Shown piece after piece: positions 1 through 8,780 of a DNA stretch of 64,000 nucleotides. The stretch's first letter is position 1. The number at the start of each line of letters is the position of its first letter. The stretch is from the NCBI GenBank assembly GCA_016787575.1, contig JAEUUO010000021.1:1-64000 (forward strand). The letters run 5' to 3'. A model generated the notes under the pieces. That model saw nothing but the letters and a program-made list of their open reading frames with translations. It was not told the origin of the DNA and ran no database searches. Both the position numbers and the translations under genes were made by a program. Source of the stretch: Saprospiraceae bacterium (GTDB lineage Bacteria; Bacteroidota; Bacteroidia; Chitinophagales; Saprospiraceae).

Positions 1-108
1 TTTGATTATATCGAAAGATGGTATAATACTCATAGAAAACACAGTTCGATTAACTTTATGAGTCCATTACAGAAAAATCAATTATTATCTAACCGACTAG
101 AGGCTTAG
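1..108 (+). CDS. IS3-family transposase (OrfB), C-terminal end only
   Basis: The first 36 codons read in frame 1 to a TAG and give the C-terminal end of an IS3/IS150-type DDE integrase, including YIERWYNTHRKHSSINFMSP. The pattern E-x-W-Y-N-x-x-R-x-H then S-x-x-x-M-S-P is the usual end of this family's catalytic domain. The rest of the gene lies off the left edge, so it cannot be said whether the element is intact. Recognition is by family resemblance. Confidence 0.82.
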   Translation, partial: FDYIERWYNTHRKHSSINFMSPLQKNQLLSNRLEA

Positions 109-139
109 CTTTTGTGTCCGGTTTTTTGAGCAATTCCAG
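1..139. mobile_element. Right end of an IS3-type insertion sequence
   Basis: After the transposase stop there is a short tail with TGTCCGGTTTTTTGAG at about 115-130, the kind of sequence that forms the terminal inverted repeat of IS3-group elements. The left end is outside the window, so the inverted repeat and target duplication cannot be confirmed. The exact boundary is a guess. Confidence 0.45.
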
Positions 140-153
140 GAAAAAGATATAAG

Positions 154-243
154 CTATAGACTTCCTCACTATAGACTTCTTCACTATAGACTTCCTCGCT
201 ATAGACTTCTTCGCTACAGCCTTCCTATCTACAGACTCATCCC
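154..243. repeat. 15-bp tandem repeat, six units
   Basis: Six head-to-tail 15-bp units begin at 154, 169, 184, 199, 214 and 229. The consensus is CTATAGACTTCYTCR; units 1-4 differ at only one or two positions and units 5-6 have drifted. No reading frame of interest crosses it. It lies between the IS end and the 3' end of the haloperoxidase gene. Confidence 0.85.
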
Positions 244-340
244 TTGCTCTTCTCCAAAAAAAAGAAAGGTGAACTTTGCTTTAAAAGTCCACCAATTCTT
301 GTTAAACCTGAAATTAATCTTTTGAACCAGGCTGGTTCAT

Positions 341-1798
341 TTATTTTTTATAAGTACCGTCAAAGTATTTTTGAATGACATCTTTCCATAAATATTGAGC
401 GATTTCACGGCCCATTTTTAAACCGGCCACATTATCTGCCTGGATGTGATATCCACCTAAAACTCTGGATATACCTGCCATATCAGCTGTAGCAGTAAAT
501 GTTGGCAATGGCAGTGAAACCGGGTCTCCCGGAGTTTCAGTAATGATTCCCGGACGACGTATTTCTGTCTCACCGAATTTATCAGAACCGGTAAAGAGTT
601 CTAACATTTTTGCACAAGCGCCACTGACTGTGCTGTGTCCGGAAACATAAGCTGGAAATGGAGGAGAAACAAAATTTGCAGGAGAATATGGATGCCACAT
701 TTCTGCCGGCATGTCGATGGTACCTTTATCAGGACCACCCCAACCTTTAATTTGTTTTCCGGCATAATACTGTCTTACAAGTGTCCATGGTCTTGAACTG
801 TCGTAAAAACGTTTGGTTTCCCAACATGCTATAAATGCATCCATGGCTGTATTTCCAACTGCAAAAAACATTTTTACGTCGCGGTCTAAATCATTTTTAT
901 CTCTGACAGATACCATTTGTGCAAAACGCAACCAGTGACCAGACTGACCGGTAGATCTCGGTCCGTCGCGCATAAATTCGATGGTAGCTTTGCGTTCAGC
1001 AGTAAGATTGGCATTGAAGTCAATCACTTCATCGACTTCCCTTTTCAATTGATCGGATCCAAATTTTGGATATTCAGCAGCTCTGAATTGTGCTGAATTT
1101 TTCAAGCCAAATGGCTTAACACGATACCAATGTGGTGTCAAAAAGTTTACTAAAAAAGTATCTCCTTTTTCATTCACAAATGGAAGCGGATGCCATTTAT
1201 CAGGATTGATTACCTTTTTATAGGTATTCATTGGACTGTAATAAGTATAATCTGCATATGGGGTGCCATTTCCACCAATTTCATCTCCCAATTGGTTTGC
1301 ACCGTCGTGATGACGTTCTTTTAGAATAGCAGCAGCGACAATATTTCCTATACCTTCTGGCTTTGTACGATCGGTTGTTAAATTTGCTGGATTGTATCCT
1401 CTGGCTTTAAATTCCTTGTCAAAAAAAGCTTTATCCATTGGATAGATATCAAGTAATACTCTGTATACTGCATAACTGATCGCTATTTCTTTGTTTTTAC
1501 GGGTACGCTCTGCAGGCGGTCTTCTTAATTTGGAACCCATGCAGGTACTTACTGCTTTTGCATCATAAGCTGCCCAGGCATCGTACATGGCTGTAACAGC
1601 CAACCCAAGTGTTCTGGATTGGATGGTTGGCTTGGCTCCAACACGATCAACTTCATTGGCGGTGGCCTCTAAGGCTATATCCAACCATTGATTGGCTACG
1701 GTATGAAGGTAAATGTCTGCTTTTTTTGCCTGGCTGAAGGTCTGACTAGCCGCAAAAAGAATGAATAGGATCAGTGTAGTGGTAGTTTGTCTTATCAT
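341..1798 (-). CDS. Vanadium-dependent haloperoxidase-like PAP2 superfamily protein
   Basis: This 485-aa protein has a signal peptide (about residues 1-23, ending TFSQA) and a PAP2/vanadium chloroperoxidase-type fold. The active-site residues are visible in order: K329 and R336 in TKRFYDSSRPW, S386-G387-H388 in YVSGHST, and R445 with H451 in SRVLGGYH. In the family these bind vanadate or phosphate, and the His after GGY is the vanadate ligand or nucleophile equivalent. The product is probably periplasmic or outside the cell. Whether it halogenates or acts as an acid phosphatase cannot be decided from sequence. It is transcribed away from the LytTR regulator and appears to stand alone. The ATG at 1798 is preceded by an A-rich leader without a Shine-Dalgarno site, as is usual in this phylum. 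Confidence 0.85.
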   Translation of the reverse strand: MIRQTTTTLILFILFAASQTFSQAKKADIYLHTVANQWLDIALEATANEVDRVGAKPTIQSRTLGLAVTAMYDAWAAYDAKAVSTCMGSKLRRPPAERTRKNKEIAISYAVYRVLLDIYPMDKAFFDKEFKARGYNPANLTTDRTKPEGIGNIVAAAILKERHHDGANQLGDEIGGNGTPYADYTYYSPMNTYKKVINPDKWHPLPFVNEKGDTFLVNFLTPHWYRVKPFGLKNSAQFRAAEYPKFGSDQLKREVDEVIDFNANLTAERKATIEFMRDGPRSTGQSGHWLRFAQMVSVRDKNDLDRDVKMFFAVGNTAMDAFIACWETKRFYDSSRPWTLVRQYYAGKQIKGWGGPDKGTIDMPAEMWHPYSPANFVSPPFPAYVSGHSTVSGACAKMLELFTGSDKFGETEIRRPGIITETPGDPVSLPLPTFTATADMAGISRVLGGYHIQADNVAGLKMGREIAQYLWKDVIQKYFDGTYKK

Positions 1799-2148
1799 AT
1801 TTCGGTTTTTATTCCCTTTGGGATTGTACTTTCCTAAAAAAAACTCTCAGTCATTCAAAAACCAATACCTTGAAGCTGAACGCTTAATATATTTGAATGA
1901 CTGAGATTTTTATCCAAAACTAACTCAGAAAGATATTTGATTGTGCCGTCAAAAACTACTTTAAGTCGCTGGCGGAATGGTAATTAAGGTCCTCTTTTGG
2001 TGCCTGTAATCTAATTACCTCACAAATTTATCCTGAAACAGCCCATCTGACCTAAATTTTTGACGAAATGCCTTTTTTTTCTTGTCAACAGGCCTGTTAT
2101 TGTTATAAATCATGGCATGATTCCTGTTGGCTAAATTGAAATGATTAT
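1799..2148. other. Divergent intergenic region
   Basis: This 350-base region separates two divergently transcribed genes and holds no credible reading frame. Besides the 14-bp inverted repeat listed separately, it contains a second pair of arms, GGTAATTA at 1979-1986 and TAATTACC at 2012-2019. No confident TAnnTTTG promoter was found for either gene. Confidence 0.6.
1846..1905. promoter_or_regulatory. 14-bp perfect inverted repeat between divergent genes
   Basis: CTCAGTCATTCAAA (1846-1859) is exactly complementary to TTTGAATGACTGAG (1892-1905), with 32 bases between. The interval includes a smaller pair, AAGC/GCTT. It lies about 50 bases upstream of the haloperoxidase start and 240 bases upstream of the LytTR gene. 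It cannot terminate either gene, because both are transcribed away from it. An operator or structured leader is possible; the function is unknown. Confidence 0.55.
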
Positions 2149-2841
2149 ATGGGACTACGATGTCTTGTCATTGATGATGACCCTTTAATAGGCGATTTGA
2201 TCAAACATTTTTGTTCGAAAACAGATTTGGTTGACTTTTGCATCCAGGCTGAAAATGCCAGTGATGGTTTAAAGCTGCTTACAGCTGGCGGACTTGATCT
2301 GATATTTTTGGATTACAATCTGCCAGATATGAAGGGACAAGAATTTCTTGAACTCATGCAAACTGAATTGCCTGTAATCATGGTTACTTCTGAATCAGAT
2401 TTTGCTGCAAAATCTTATGAATACAAGCAGGTAGTTGATTTTCTGGTAAAACCTTTGAGTTTTGATCGATTTATGAAAGCCCTTGGGCGTATGGAAACGC
2501 AAAGAGCTGAAACATCAAAAACCCAAACTAAAGAAAAAACAATTTTTATAAAAGATGGACTCAAATTGGTACGCATCAATTTTGATGATGTCCTGTATAT
2601 AAAATCAGAAGGCAACTATGCCAATTTTGTACAAGAGCAAAGTCAAACGATGAATCTCATCAGCATGAAAGAGCTGGAAGAAAAATTACCCGTTGAATTT
2701 ATCCGTGTACACAGATCCTTTATTGTAAATATTAAAAAAATTCAAGTCATTCTTCAAGATGATATCGTCATCAAGGATAAACAAATTCCCATTGGAGAAA
2801 AATACAAAGCAGAATTGTTGAATCGGATTCAGGAGCTGTAA
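2149..2841 (+). CDS. LytTR-family response regulator
   Basis: This 230-aa protein has a receiver domain (residues about 3-120) with acidic pocket D9-D11, phospho-acceptor D55 in FLDYNLPD and K101 in FLVKP. A LytTR DNA-binding domain follows (about 130-230), with the typical GNYANF and FIRVHRSFIVN segments. It should be a cytoplasmic transcription factor switched by phosphorylation. The next gene, a hybrid histidine kinase, is convergent (ends 108 bases apart) and is a plausible but unproven partner. Such LytTR regulators usually take signals from LytS-type kinases, so the true partner may lie elsewhere. Confidence 0.9.
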   Translation: MGLRCLVIDDDPLIGDLIKHFCSKTDLVDFCIQAENASDGLKLLTAGGLDLIFLDYNLPDMKGQEFLELMQTELPVIMVTSESDFAAKSYEYKQVVDFLVKPLSFDRFMKALGRMETQRAETSKTQTKEKTIFIKDGLKLVRINFDDVLYIKSEGNYANFVQEQSQTMNLISMKELEEKLPVEFIRVHRSFIVNIKKIQVILQDDIVIKDKQIPIGEKYKAELLNRIQEL

Positions 2842-2949
2842 GAAGAACAGAGGAGAAGAGGAATGAAGGCTGATAGGCAGTTAGACTTTTAGACTTTTAG
2901 GCCAATGTGTTATTTCCTAACTCTTGACTCCTAATTTCTGACTACTGAT

Positions 2950-5565
2950 TTACCCACGTCCCATTTTTCCAATCTCCTCCTCAAGAATTTGTTGGTAAGA
3001 TTTTAAACCAAAATTTATTTTAGGGAGTATTGTAAGTGAATCATAATTAGAGGTATTCATTTGCAGTCTGCAATCATCCAGCAACTTTTGAAATGTATTT
3101 AACTCAAAAGTGCGCAGGGTATTTATCATGCGATGGTAGACTTTGTCAAATAAATCGGTATCCCGCTTCTTGATGGCATTTGCCAATTTAACTGACATTT
3201 CCTTCCATTCGGAAAGAGTAAGTTCCAAAGCCTTTTTGATTTTATCATGTTCGAAATCATAATTGGCATAAACATTTTCAAAAACAGGCCTGCTGTAATT
3301 CTTTATAAAAATTTGCTCGCCAATCATACGATAAAATTTGGCTCCTTGAACGGGTTTTTGCAATACAGCATCAAATCCCTTTGAATTTGACAAAGCGATC
3401 AAATCATCGGCAGCAGTTATTAAGAGCAAAATTCCATTTTGGGAAAGTGCTTTCTTAAATTCAGAAATTCGACTCGTTGCTAAATCGTCCTGAAAATTTA
3501 AATCGGTAATGATCAAATCAAAGTTTGAAGGCTTTGATTCAAAAAATTCATTCATCGAATGAAAACTCTTTGTTTTTATTTGAAATCGATCAAACAACTG
3601 CTCGTAATAAAATAAATTTTGAACATCATCATCTATGCATGCCACCACAGAAATCAATTCACTGAAATCCAGATATTGATCTGTAGAAACGCCTTTCACT
3701 GGATCCGCATTGGAAATGTTGCATTTCAAAATAAACTTGAAACAAGTACCTTCTTGGGCATTTGATACAATCCGAAGATCTGAATTAAACAATTTTAGTA
3801 AATTAATTACGATAGGCAATCCCAGGCCCACATTTTGAGTTAAGCGGGAGGACCCGGTAACCGGTTTTTGTTGTTGAATGTTTTGAATATTTTCCAAACT
3901 GATAGCTGGACCAAAATTTATCACTGAAAATTGTATCTGATTTTCAGCTACCCGATTCAATTTAAGAATCACTTCTCCGTAAGATACTGAATGACGGATG
4001 GCATTTGAAACCAAATTGTGAAGAACTTGTGCAAGGCGAACCGGATCCGTTTGAAACTTTTTTTGTTCCAATTCAGGATCCAATTGAATGTTTAATTTTA
4101 ACTTATTACTCGTTGCATCAAATAAATGGCTTTTCACTATTTTCTCAATGAAATCCGATAAGTAAACTTCCTGATAATTCAAATCAATCTGCCCATGAAT
4201 CAATTTGCGATAATCCAATATGTCATTTACCAGTGTCAATAAGGTTTCTGAACTAAATTTCAAGGTATCAATAAACACCTGTTGATCGGGTCTCGGTTTA
4301 TTCTGTTCCAACATGCCGGTCATTCCCAAAATGGATTGCAAGGGATTTCGGATTTCATGACTCATGTTTTCCAAAAACTCTGACTTTGCTTTATTCGCTT
4401 CAATGGCTTCAGATCGGGCAATTTTCAATTCATCCAAATGCTGGTTAATTTTTCCGGACATATCCTTAAATGAATTAACCAAATCACCTATTTCATCATC
4501 CCTGTTTATATCGAGATTTACCATTTCTGGATTGCGACCAAAATCTGTAATCGTTTGGGCAATGGATTTAAATTCCCTGGTTTGACGCTGCGTCCACCAA
4601 ATAGCAATCAACAAGGAAATTAGGGTCATGATGGCTGTCAATAAAAAGAGATCCCGTTTCCATTGATTAAAAACTGATAACAAAACATCCTTGGAAGCGC
4701 TTAATGTAAAATACAAAACTTCATTTTGACGTGGATAATTGTAAGTTCTTATTGAAAATAACTCGTTGGCACGTGCTGCTAATATTTGATCAATTGATTG
4801 CTTGCCTTGTTTAAAATCAAGTTCTGCTGTTTTGTTGAATTCAAATCCAAACAATTTGGAGCTATCCGGATGAATTAAAAAATAACCCTTTGAATTAATT
4901 AAATTTAAAGAGTACAGATTGCCGGCTGTTTTATTCAATTCATTAAACACAAAGCTTAAGTCTACATTGATGATGATGATGCCATACAGGCTATCGTTGT
5001 GGTAGATTGATTTTGCAACCCGCATGGTTGGAACCATGGGAAGTATTATTTTTCCGAATTCCTGATTTAAATTTATTTCAGAAAAATAAATTGAATCCTT
5101 AGGCAATTGAACCGTTTCCTGAAAATAATCGCGGTCTCCTTTTACTTGCAAATGTTCTTCATCTACCAGACCAATTCGGTTTGAAAATTTTTCAGCACGA
5201 ATAATTTCTTTTCCACTTTGTTCCATTCCAATCAGTCGCAACTGCAAGTAGTGACTTTTAGTGGATAAAAGTGCCAGATATTCTTTGGAAAGATTTTCTT
5301 TTAATTTAAAATTGCCCGGTTCATCGAGAAACTGATACAAAAACGGATCTTTAGATAAAAACAACACATCTTTCCGGATGTCATCCAAAAATGTTTTAAA
5401 CTGAATCAATACCAGTTCATTGTTGTGATTTAATGAAAGGGTTGCGTTTTCTACAATTTTATTTGAACTGACTTTGTAAATTGAATAACCCAATATGACT
5501 GATGTCAGTATCAACAATAAAAAATAGACAATTGCATTTTTAACAGTAATTGATATCCGGGGCAT
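2950..5565 (-). CDS. Hybrid sensor histidine kinase (sensor-HAMP-HisKA-HATPase-REC-HPt)
   Basis: This 871-aa inner-membrane kinase has TM1 at about 10-30, a dCache-like periplasmic sensor domain (about 35-295), TM2 at about 306-324, HAMP and a short coiled coil. HisKA follows, with phospho-acceptor H403 in MSHEIRNPLQ. HATPase_c has N521 in NLVSNAIRH and the G-box NVGLGLP near 578. A receiver domain has D645-D647, D688 in ITDLN and K737 in LQKP. A C-terminal helical segment with H811 in VYHRMINTL looks like an HPt domain. The phosphorelay could therefore run within one protein (His403 to Asp688 to His811) before reaching an outside regulator. The ligand is unknown. The HPt call is the weakest part. 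The LytTR gene is the convergent neighbour. Confidence 0.9.
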   Translation of the reverse strand: MPRISITVKNAIVYFLLLILTSVILGYSIYKVSSNKIVENATLSLNHNNELVLIQFKTFLDDIRKDVLFLSKDPFLYQFLDEPGNFKLKENLSKEYLALLSTKSHYLQLRLIGMEQSGKEIIRAEKFSNRIGLVDEEHLQVKGDRDYFQETVQLPKDSIYFSEINLNQEFGKIILPMVPTMRVAKSIYHNDSLYGIIIINVDLSFVFNELNKTAGNLYSLNLINSKGYFLIHPDSSKLFGFEFNKTAELDFKQGKQSIDQILAARANELFSIRTYNYPRQNEVLYFTLSASKDVLLSVFNQWKRDLFLLTAIMTLISLLIAIWWTQRQTREFKSIAQTITDFGRNPEMVNLDINRDDEIGDLVNSFKDMSGKINQHLDELKIARSEAIEANKAKSEFLENMSHEIRNPLQSILGMTGMLEQNKPRPDQQVFIDTLKFSSETLLTLVNDILDYRKLIHGQIDLNYQEVYLSDFIEKIVKSHLFDATSNKLKLNIQLDPELEQKKFQTDPVRLAQVLHNLVSNAIRHSVSYGEVILKLNRVAENQIQFSVINFGPAISLENIQNIQQQKPVTGSSRLTQNVGLGLPIVINLLKLFNSDLRIVSNAQEGTCFKFILKCNISNADPVKGVSTDQYLDFSELISVVACIDDDVQNLFYYEQLFDRFQIKTKSFHSMNEFFESKPSNFDLIITDLNFQDDLATSRISEFKKALSQNGILLLITAADDLIALSNSKGFDAVLQKPVQGAKFYRMIGEQIFIKNYSRPVFENVYANYDFEHDKIKKALELTLSEWKEMSVKLANAIKKRDTDLFDKVYHRMINTLRTFELNTFQKLLDDCRLQMNTSNYDSLTILPKINFGLKSYQQILEEEIGKMGRG

Positions 5566-5772
5566 TGAAATAAGTATCGGCTGCTTGTTGCAAAGTTAAG
5601 ACTCTGAAACAATTATAAACAATAAATAAAATGTGATTCTTTCAGACAATATTGATTCTGAGCTGTTGCCTCATTGGTTCCAAAAAAAAAAATAATATCA
5701 GCTTTGAATTTAAATCGAAAACACGGTGTTCGAATTTATTAGATCCCGCAATTGTTCTTTAGTAATTAATTT

Positions 5773-5814
5773 AAAAAACAGAAGCCTGAAATCAGATTGA
5801 TTTTCCAGGCTTCT
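5773..5814 (-). terminator. Rho-independent terminator downstream of the barrel-protein gene
   Basis: Read on the minus strand, AGAAGCCTG (5814-5806) pairs with CAGGCTTCT (5788-5780). An inner AAATCA/TGATTT stem closes on a 3-base loop, with only two unpaired bases between the stems. A run of T (5779-5773 complement, TGTTTTTT) follows at once. It lies about 38 bases past the stop of the 5852-7054 gene. Confidence 0.85.
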
Positions 5815-5851
5815 ATCGCGGTCATCGGATTCAGGGTATCTCGATATTTTA

Positions 5852-7054
5852 TTACATTCTATGAAAACGGAAGGTATATCCAAAACTAATGGAATAATCT
5901 GCAAAGGCTGCATCTCCATGGGCTGCTTCTGCATCCGGTTTCAAAGTACGTTGTGTGTTGGTGGTAGTAATGTCATTGGCACTTTGAATTCTGTTTCTGA
6001 TAAAGTTTTTAGGAACATACAATGAAAAACTATGATTTCCTAAACGATATGCAATACCCGGTTCAACAGATACAACATAGCCTGGACGGCGATATGCATT
6101 TTGACCTCCAAACGCATCGTAAGCAGGAATTCCTTCCCATCTGGCAGCCAATGAAACTGAAAGATTGTTGTTTTTCAAAAAAGAAGTCATAACACCTGCT
6201 CTAACAAAATATTGATCAGGACAAGCATAAATATTGTAACCAACAAACGTATCCATATTGACTTTAGTGTCTAGCGGATTTTTGACATATAGATTTGGAT
6301 CAGATTTATAAGCACCATTGGATTCCTTTGGATTGAAAAGGTAATATCCATTTGCAAAGCCATAAATATTTTTAAACAATTGTCTGAATGCTTGCAATTC
6401 AACAGAAATTCCCAAACCACCATCACCAGGTTGAATAGCTTGATCCATTACAACAAAATCGCTGGTAGTTCCATTTGTTTGTGGCACTTTGTTATCTGTG
6501 GCATCGTAGCGACCGGTAGGTAATTTTACTCCCAATCCCAACATTAAATTTCCTCTACCTGCTTTTTCAGGATTAAATACCCAATAATTCAAGCCAATGC
6601 GAAAATCTCCAATTCCAGAAGCAAAAACGCTGTAACGAAACGTATCTTTTACTGGTGTTGTTTGGCGCAAAACTTGTGAACGTTCGTTGTGTACATACGG
6701 AATGGTTGCATTTAATTGCAGGCGATTTGTAAGTCCTACTGAAAAATTAAAATCCAAAGCATGCGAATAAATATTGACCGCATTGCCACGTTCGTTTCCG
6801 TTTGCATCGTGACCTCCGCCGGTTGTTTGACGCTGAGGCTGTTCTTCGGTACCGACATAATGTCTCCATGAATGGAAATAACGGTAATTGGTTCCGATTT
6901 GAAAATCTCCTTTGTGAATGTTATAGGAGCTGGAAGAGCACATGTTCAGTCCACCCATTTGGCGAACCGCAACACAACCTTGGGCAGAAACAGTTTGATG
7001 TAAAAAACCAGAACCAAGGATTAGTAAAAAAGCATTTAAGTAAGTAAGTTTCAT
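5852..7054 (-). CDS. Secreted outer-membrane beta-barrel-like protein, function unknown
   Basis: This 400-aa protein has a signal peptide (MKLTYLNAFLLILGSGFLHQ, cleaved near TVSAQ). The body alternates polar and aromatic residues in amphipathic beta strands and contains the phrases LQLNATIPY, GVKLPTGRYD and GIAYRLGNHSFSLYVP, and it ends in an aromatic-rich strand (YTFRFHRM). This is typical of outer-membrane channel or transporter-like barrels of Bacteroidota. Residues near the mature N-terminus (GCVAVRQMGGLNMC) contain two Cys. The reading frame also allows a TTG start six bases upstream, but the ATG at 7054 fits the signal peptide better. It lies 21 bases downstream of the DoxX-like gene, probably in one transcript that stops at the terminator near 5780. 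Confidence 0.7.
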   Translation of the reverse strand: MKLTYLNAFLLILGSGFLHQTVSAQGCVAVRQMGGLNMCSSSSYNIHKGDFQIGTNYRYFHSWRHYVGTEEQPQRQTTGGGHDANGNERGNAVNIYSHALDFNFSVGLTNRLQLNATIPYVHNERSQVLRQTTPVKDTFRYSVFASGIGDFRIGLNYWVFNPEKAGRGNLMLGLGVKLPTGRYDATDNKVPQTNGTTSDFVVMDQAIQPGDGGLGISVELQAFRQLFKNIYGFANGYYLFNPKESNGAYKSDPNLYVKNPLDTKVNMDTFVGYNIYACPDQYFVRAGVMTSFLKNNNLSVSLAARWEGIPAYDAFGGQNAYRRPGYVVSVEPGIAYRLGNHSFSLYVPKNFIRNRIQSANDITTTNTQRTLKPDAEAAHGDAAFADYSISFGYTFRFHRM

Positions 7055-7075
7055 AAGCAATTTTGAGATATCGAA

Positions 7076-7519
7076 TTAAGAATGATTTCTATGGTAAAAG
7101 AGTATGGTCATTGCGCTTGCAACCAATACTACATTTTTTATAATGTATTGTCCGGTAAGGGTAAGCGCAAATCCATTTTGCCAGGTATCGCCGGGTAAAT
7201 AAAACAAGGGTAAAAAGGTAGTGCACATTTGAGCTGCAAATAAAAAGAAAGCAAATTTTGTGAGTTTTGGAAATAACCATAAGATACCGATGGTACATTC
7301 TACAATTCCCAACATCAAGCAAAAATTAGATGCTGACAACAGGTCTCCAATTGTTTGATTGTGCAGATGTGTCACTAATGCTTCAGCAGGAGACAGGCCC
7401 AAAACCTTTAACAGACCAAACCAAAAAAAGACTACAAACAAACTCAATCGATTTACCAATAAGACCAGGTTTTGAATTTGGCGGTCGTGTGTATAAAGAT
7501 GTACAATCGTTTTATCCAT
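7076..7519 (-). CDS. DoxX/DUF417-like small membrane protein
   Basis: This 147-aa protein has four predicted membrane helices (about 20-40, 62-82, 85-105, 118-140). The first contains FFWFGLLKVLGLSPAEA and the last GQYIIKNVVLVASAM, which resembles the DoxX/YkgB (DUF417) group of inner-membrane proteins. Their biochemical role is not established, though some take part in respiratory or thiol chemistry. It is the first gene of a likely two-gene unit with the barrel protein 21 bases downstream. No promoter was identified with confidence. Confidence 0.65.
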   Translation of the reverse strand: MDKTIVHLYTHDRQIQNLVLLVNRLSLFVVFFWFGLLKVLGLSPAEALVTHLHNQTIGDLLSASNFCLMLGIVECTIGILWLFPKLTKFAFFLFAAQMCTTFLPLFYLPGDTWQNGFALTLTGQYIIKNVVLVASAMTILFYHRNHS

Positions 7520-7666
7520 AATGAGTTGGTTTTAAAATTTTCGAAAATCAAAAATAGACCCCACGATAGCCCAAAAGGAATGAATTATGTTAAACCCCAA
7601 ACTCAAAGGATAAAAACCCATTTTTATGGTTTAAATTTTCTCACATTAAAACAAAGTATAATATCT

Positions 7667-7696
7667 TTCACAGGTTGGCGGAAGCTCTTAACTTTG
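7667..7696 (+). promoter_or_regulatory. Bacteroidota-type promoter for serC
   Basis: TAACTTTG at 7689-7696 matches the TAnnTTTG element at -7. TTC at 7667-7669, 19 bases upstream, is one mismatch from the TTG element at -33. The serC ATG is at 7713, leaving a very short leader. The assignment is by consensus only. Confidence 0.6.
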
Positions 7697-7712
7697 CGAC
7701 ACAAATTCACCG

Positions 7713-8780
7713 ATGAAAAAACACAATTTTTACGCCGGACCGGCCATATTGCCTAAGGAAGTTATTGAAGAAGCTGCCGCCTCGCTGCACGATTTTATGG
7801 GTATGGGGCTTTCATTATTGGAAATTTCCCACCGGACCAAACAGTTTGAATCTGTAGTAGCTGAAGTTGAACAACTGGTTAAAGAACTTATGGCCATTGG
7901 AGATGATTACACCGTTTTATTATTGTCCGGCGGAGCCAGCAGTCAGTTCTTTATGATTCCTATGAATATCCTGAATGAAAACGAAACAGCCTGCTACATC
8001 AACACAGGAGTTTGGGCCAGTGGTGCCATCAAAGAAGCCAGGAATTTTGGCAATGTTCAGGTTTTGGCGAGTTCGGAGGACGACAAATTCAGACACATTC
8101 CAAAAAACTATGAGATTCCCAAAGAGGCTGTTTATCTGCATATTACATCCAACAATACCATTTATGGATCTCAATATCACAATTGGCCGGATTCCCCGAT
8201 TCCCCTTATCTGTGATATGTCCAGCGATATTTTCAGCCGACAGCTCGACTTTTCTAAATTTTCTTTGATTTATGCCGGTGCTCAAAAAAATATGGGAGCT
8301 GCCGGGGTGACTGCGGTTGTTATTAAAAAATCATTGCTTAACCGTGCCAAACGAAAATTTCCGACCATTTTGAATTATGCCGTTCAAATGGACAAAGAAA
8401 GTATGTACAATACCCCTCCGGTATTTCCGATCTATGTTACCTTATTGACTTTAAGATGGATTAAGGCCCAGGGACTGGCAACACTTGAAGCCCGCAATCG
8501 CAAAAAAGCAGAGACGCTGTATGCAGAAATTGACCGCAACGCATGTTTTACAGCACCGGTCAATCACGAAGACCGCAGTTGGATGAATGTCGTATTTACG
8601 GCAAAGAATCCGGACCATGATGCTGATTTTTTAGAACTGTGCAAACAAGGGGCTTGTGTTGGCTTAGCCGGACATCGGTCTGTTGGAGGATTCAGAGCAT
8701 CGCTTTACAATGCATTAGGCCAGGAAAGTGTGGATGTACTGGTAGAGATTATGAAAGAATTTGAGCAAAAATATGCCTAA
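7713..8780 (+). CDS. serC: Phosphoserine aminotransferase
   Basis: This 355-aa class V aminotransferase is of normal length for SerC. It begins KKHNFYAGPAILP and has the substrate/PLP-phosphate-binding segments LEISHRTKQF and LLLSGGASSQF. The PLP-binding lysine is K192 in YAGAQKNMGAAG. It converts 3-phosphohydroxypyruvate and glutamate to phosphoserine and 2-oxoglutarate in serine biosynthesis, and also serves the pyridoxine route in some bacteria. The protein is cytoplasmic. Its last eight bases overlap the start of the metallopeptidase gene, which suggests translational coupling. No serA is adjacent downstream as in many Bacteroidota. Confidence 0.96.
   Translation: MKKHNFYAGPAILPKEVIEEAAASLHDFMGMGLSLLEISHRTKQFESVVAEVEQLVKELMAIGDDYTVLLLSGGASSQFFMIPMNILNENETACYINTGVWASGAIKEARNFGNVQVLASSEDDKFRHIPKNYEIPKEAVYLHITSNNTIYGSQYHNWPDSPIPLICDMSSDIFSRQLDFSKFSLIYAGAQKNMGAAGVTAVVIKKSLLNRAKRKFPTILNYAVQMDKESMYNTPPVFPIYVTLLTLRWIKAQGLATLEARNRKKAETLYAEIDRNACFTAPVNHEDRSWMNVVFTAKNPDHDADFLELCKQGACVGLAGHRSVGGFRASLYNALGQESVDVLVEIMKEFEQKYA

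Noticed and set aside
2842..2949. Repeat-like purine stretch between convergent genes
   Set aside because: Too short and irregular to define units; no hairpin terminator could be confirmed.
5710..5934. 74-codon minus-strand frame overlapping the barrel-protein gene end
   Set aside because: It crosses a strong terminator and overlaps the barrel gene in another frame; low-complexity translation without a start signal.
7472..7756. 94-codon plus-strand frame running into serC
   Set aside because: It overlaps the minus-strand membrane protein and the serC start in another frame and has no family similarity.
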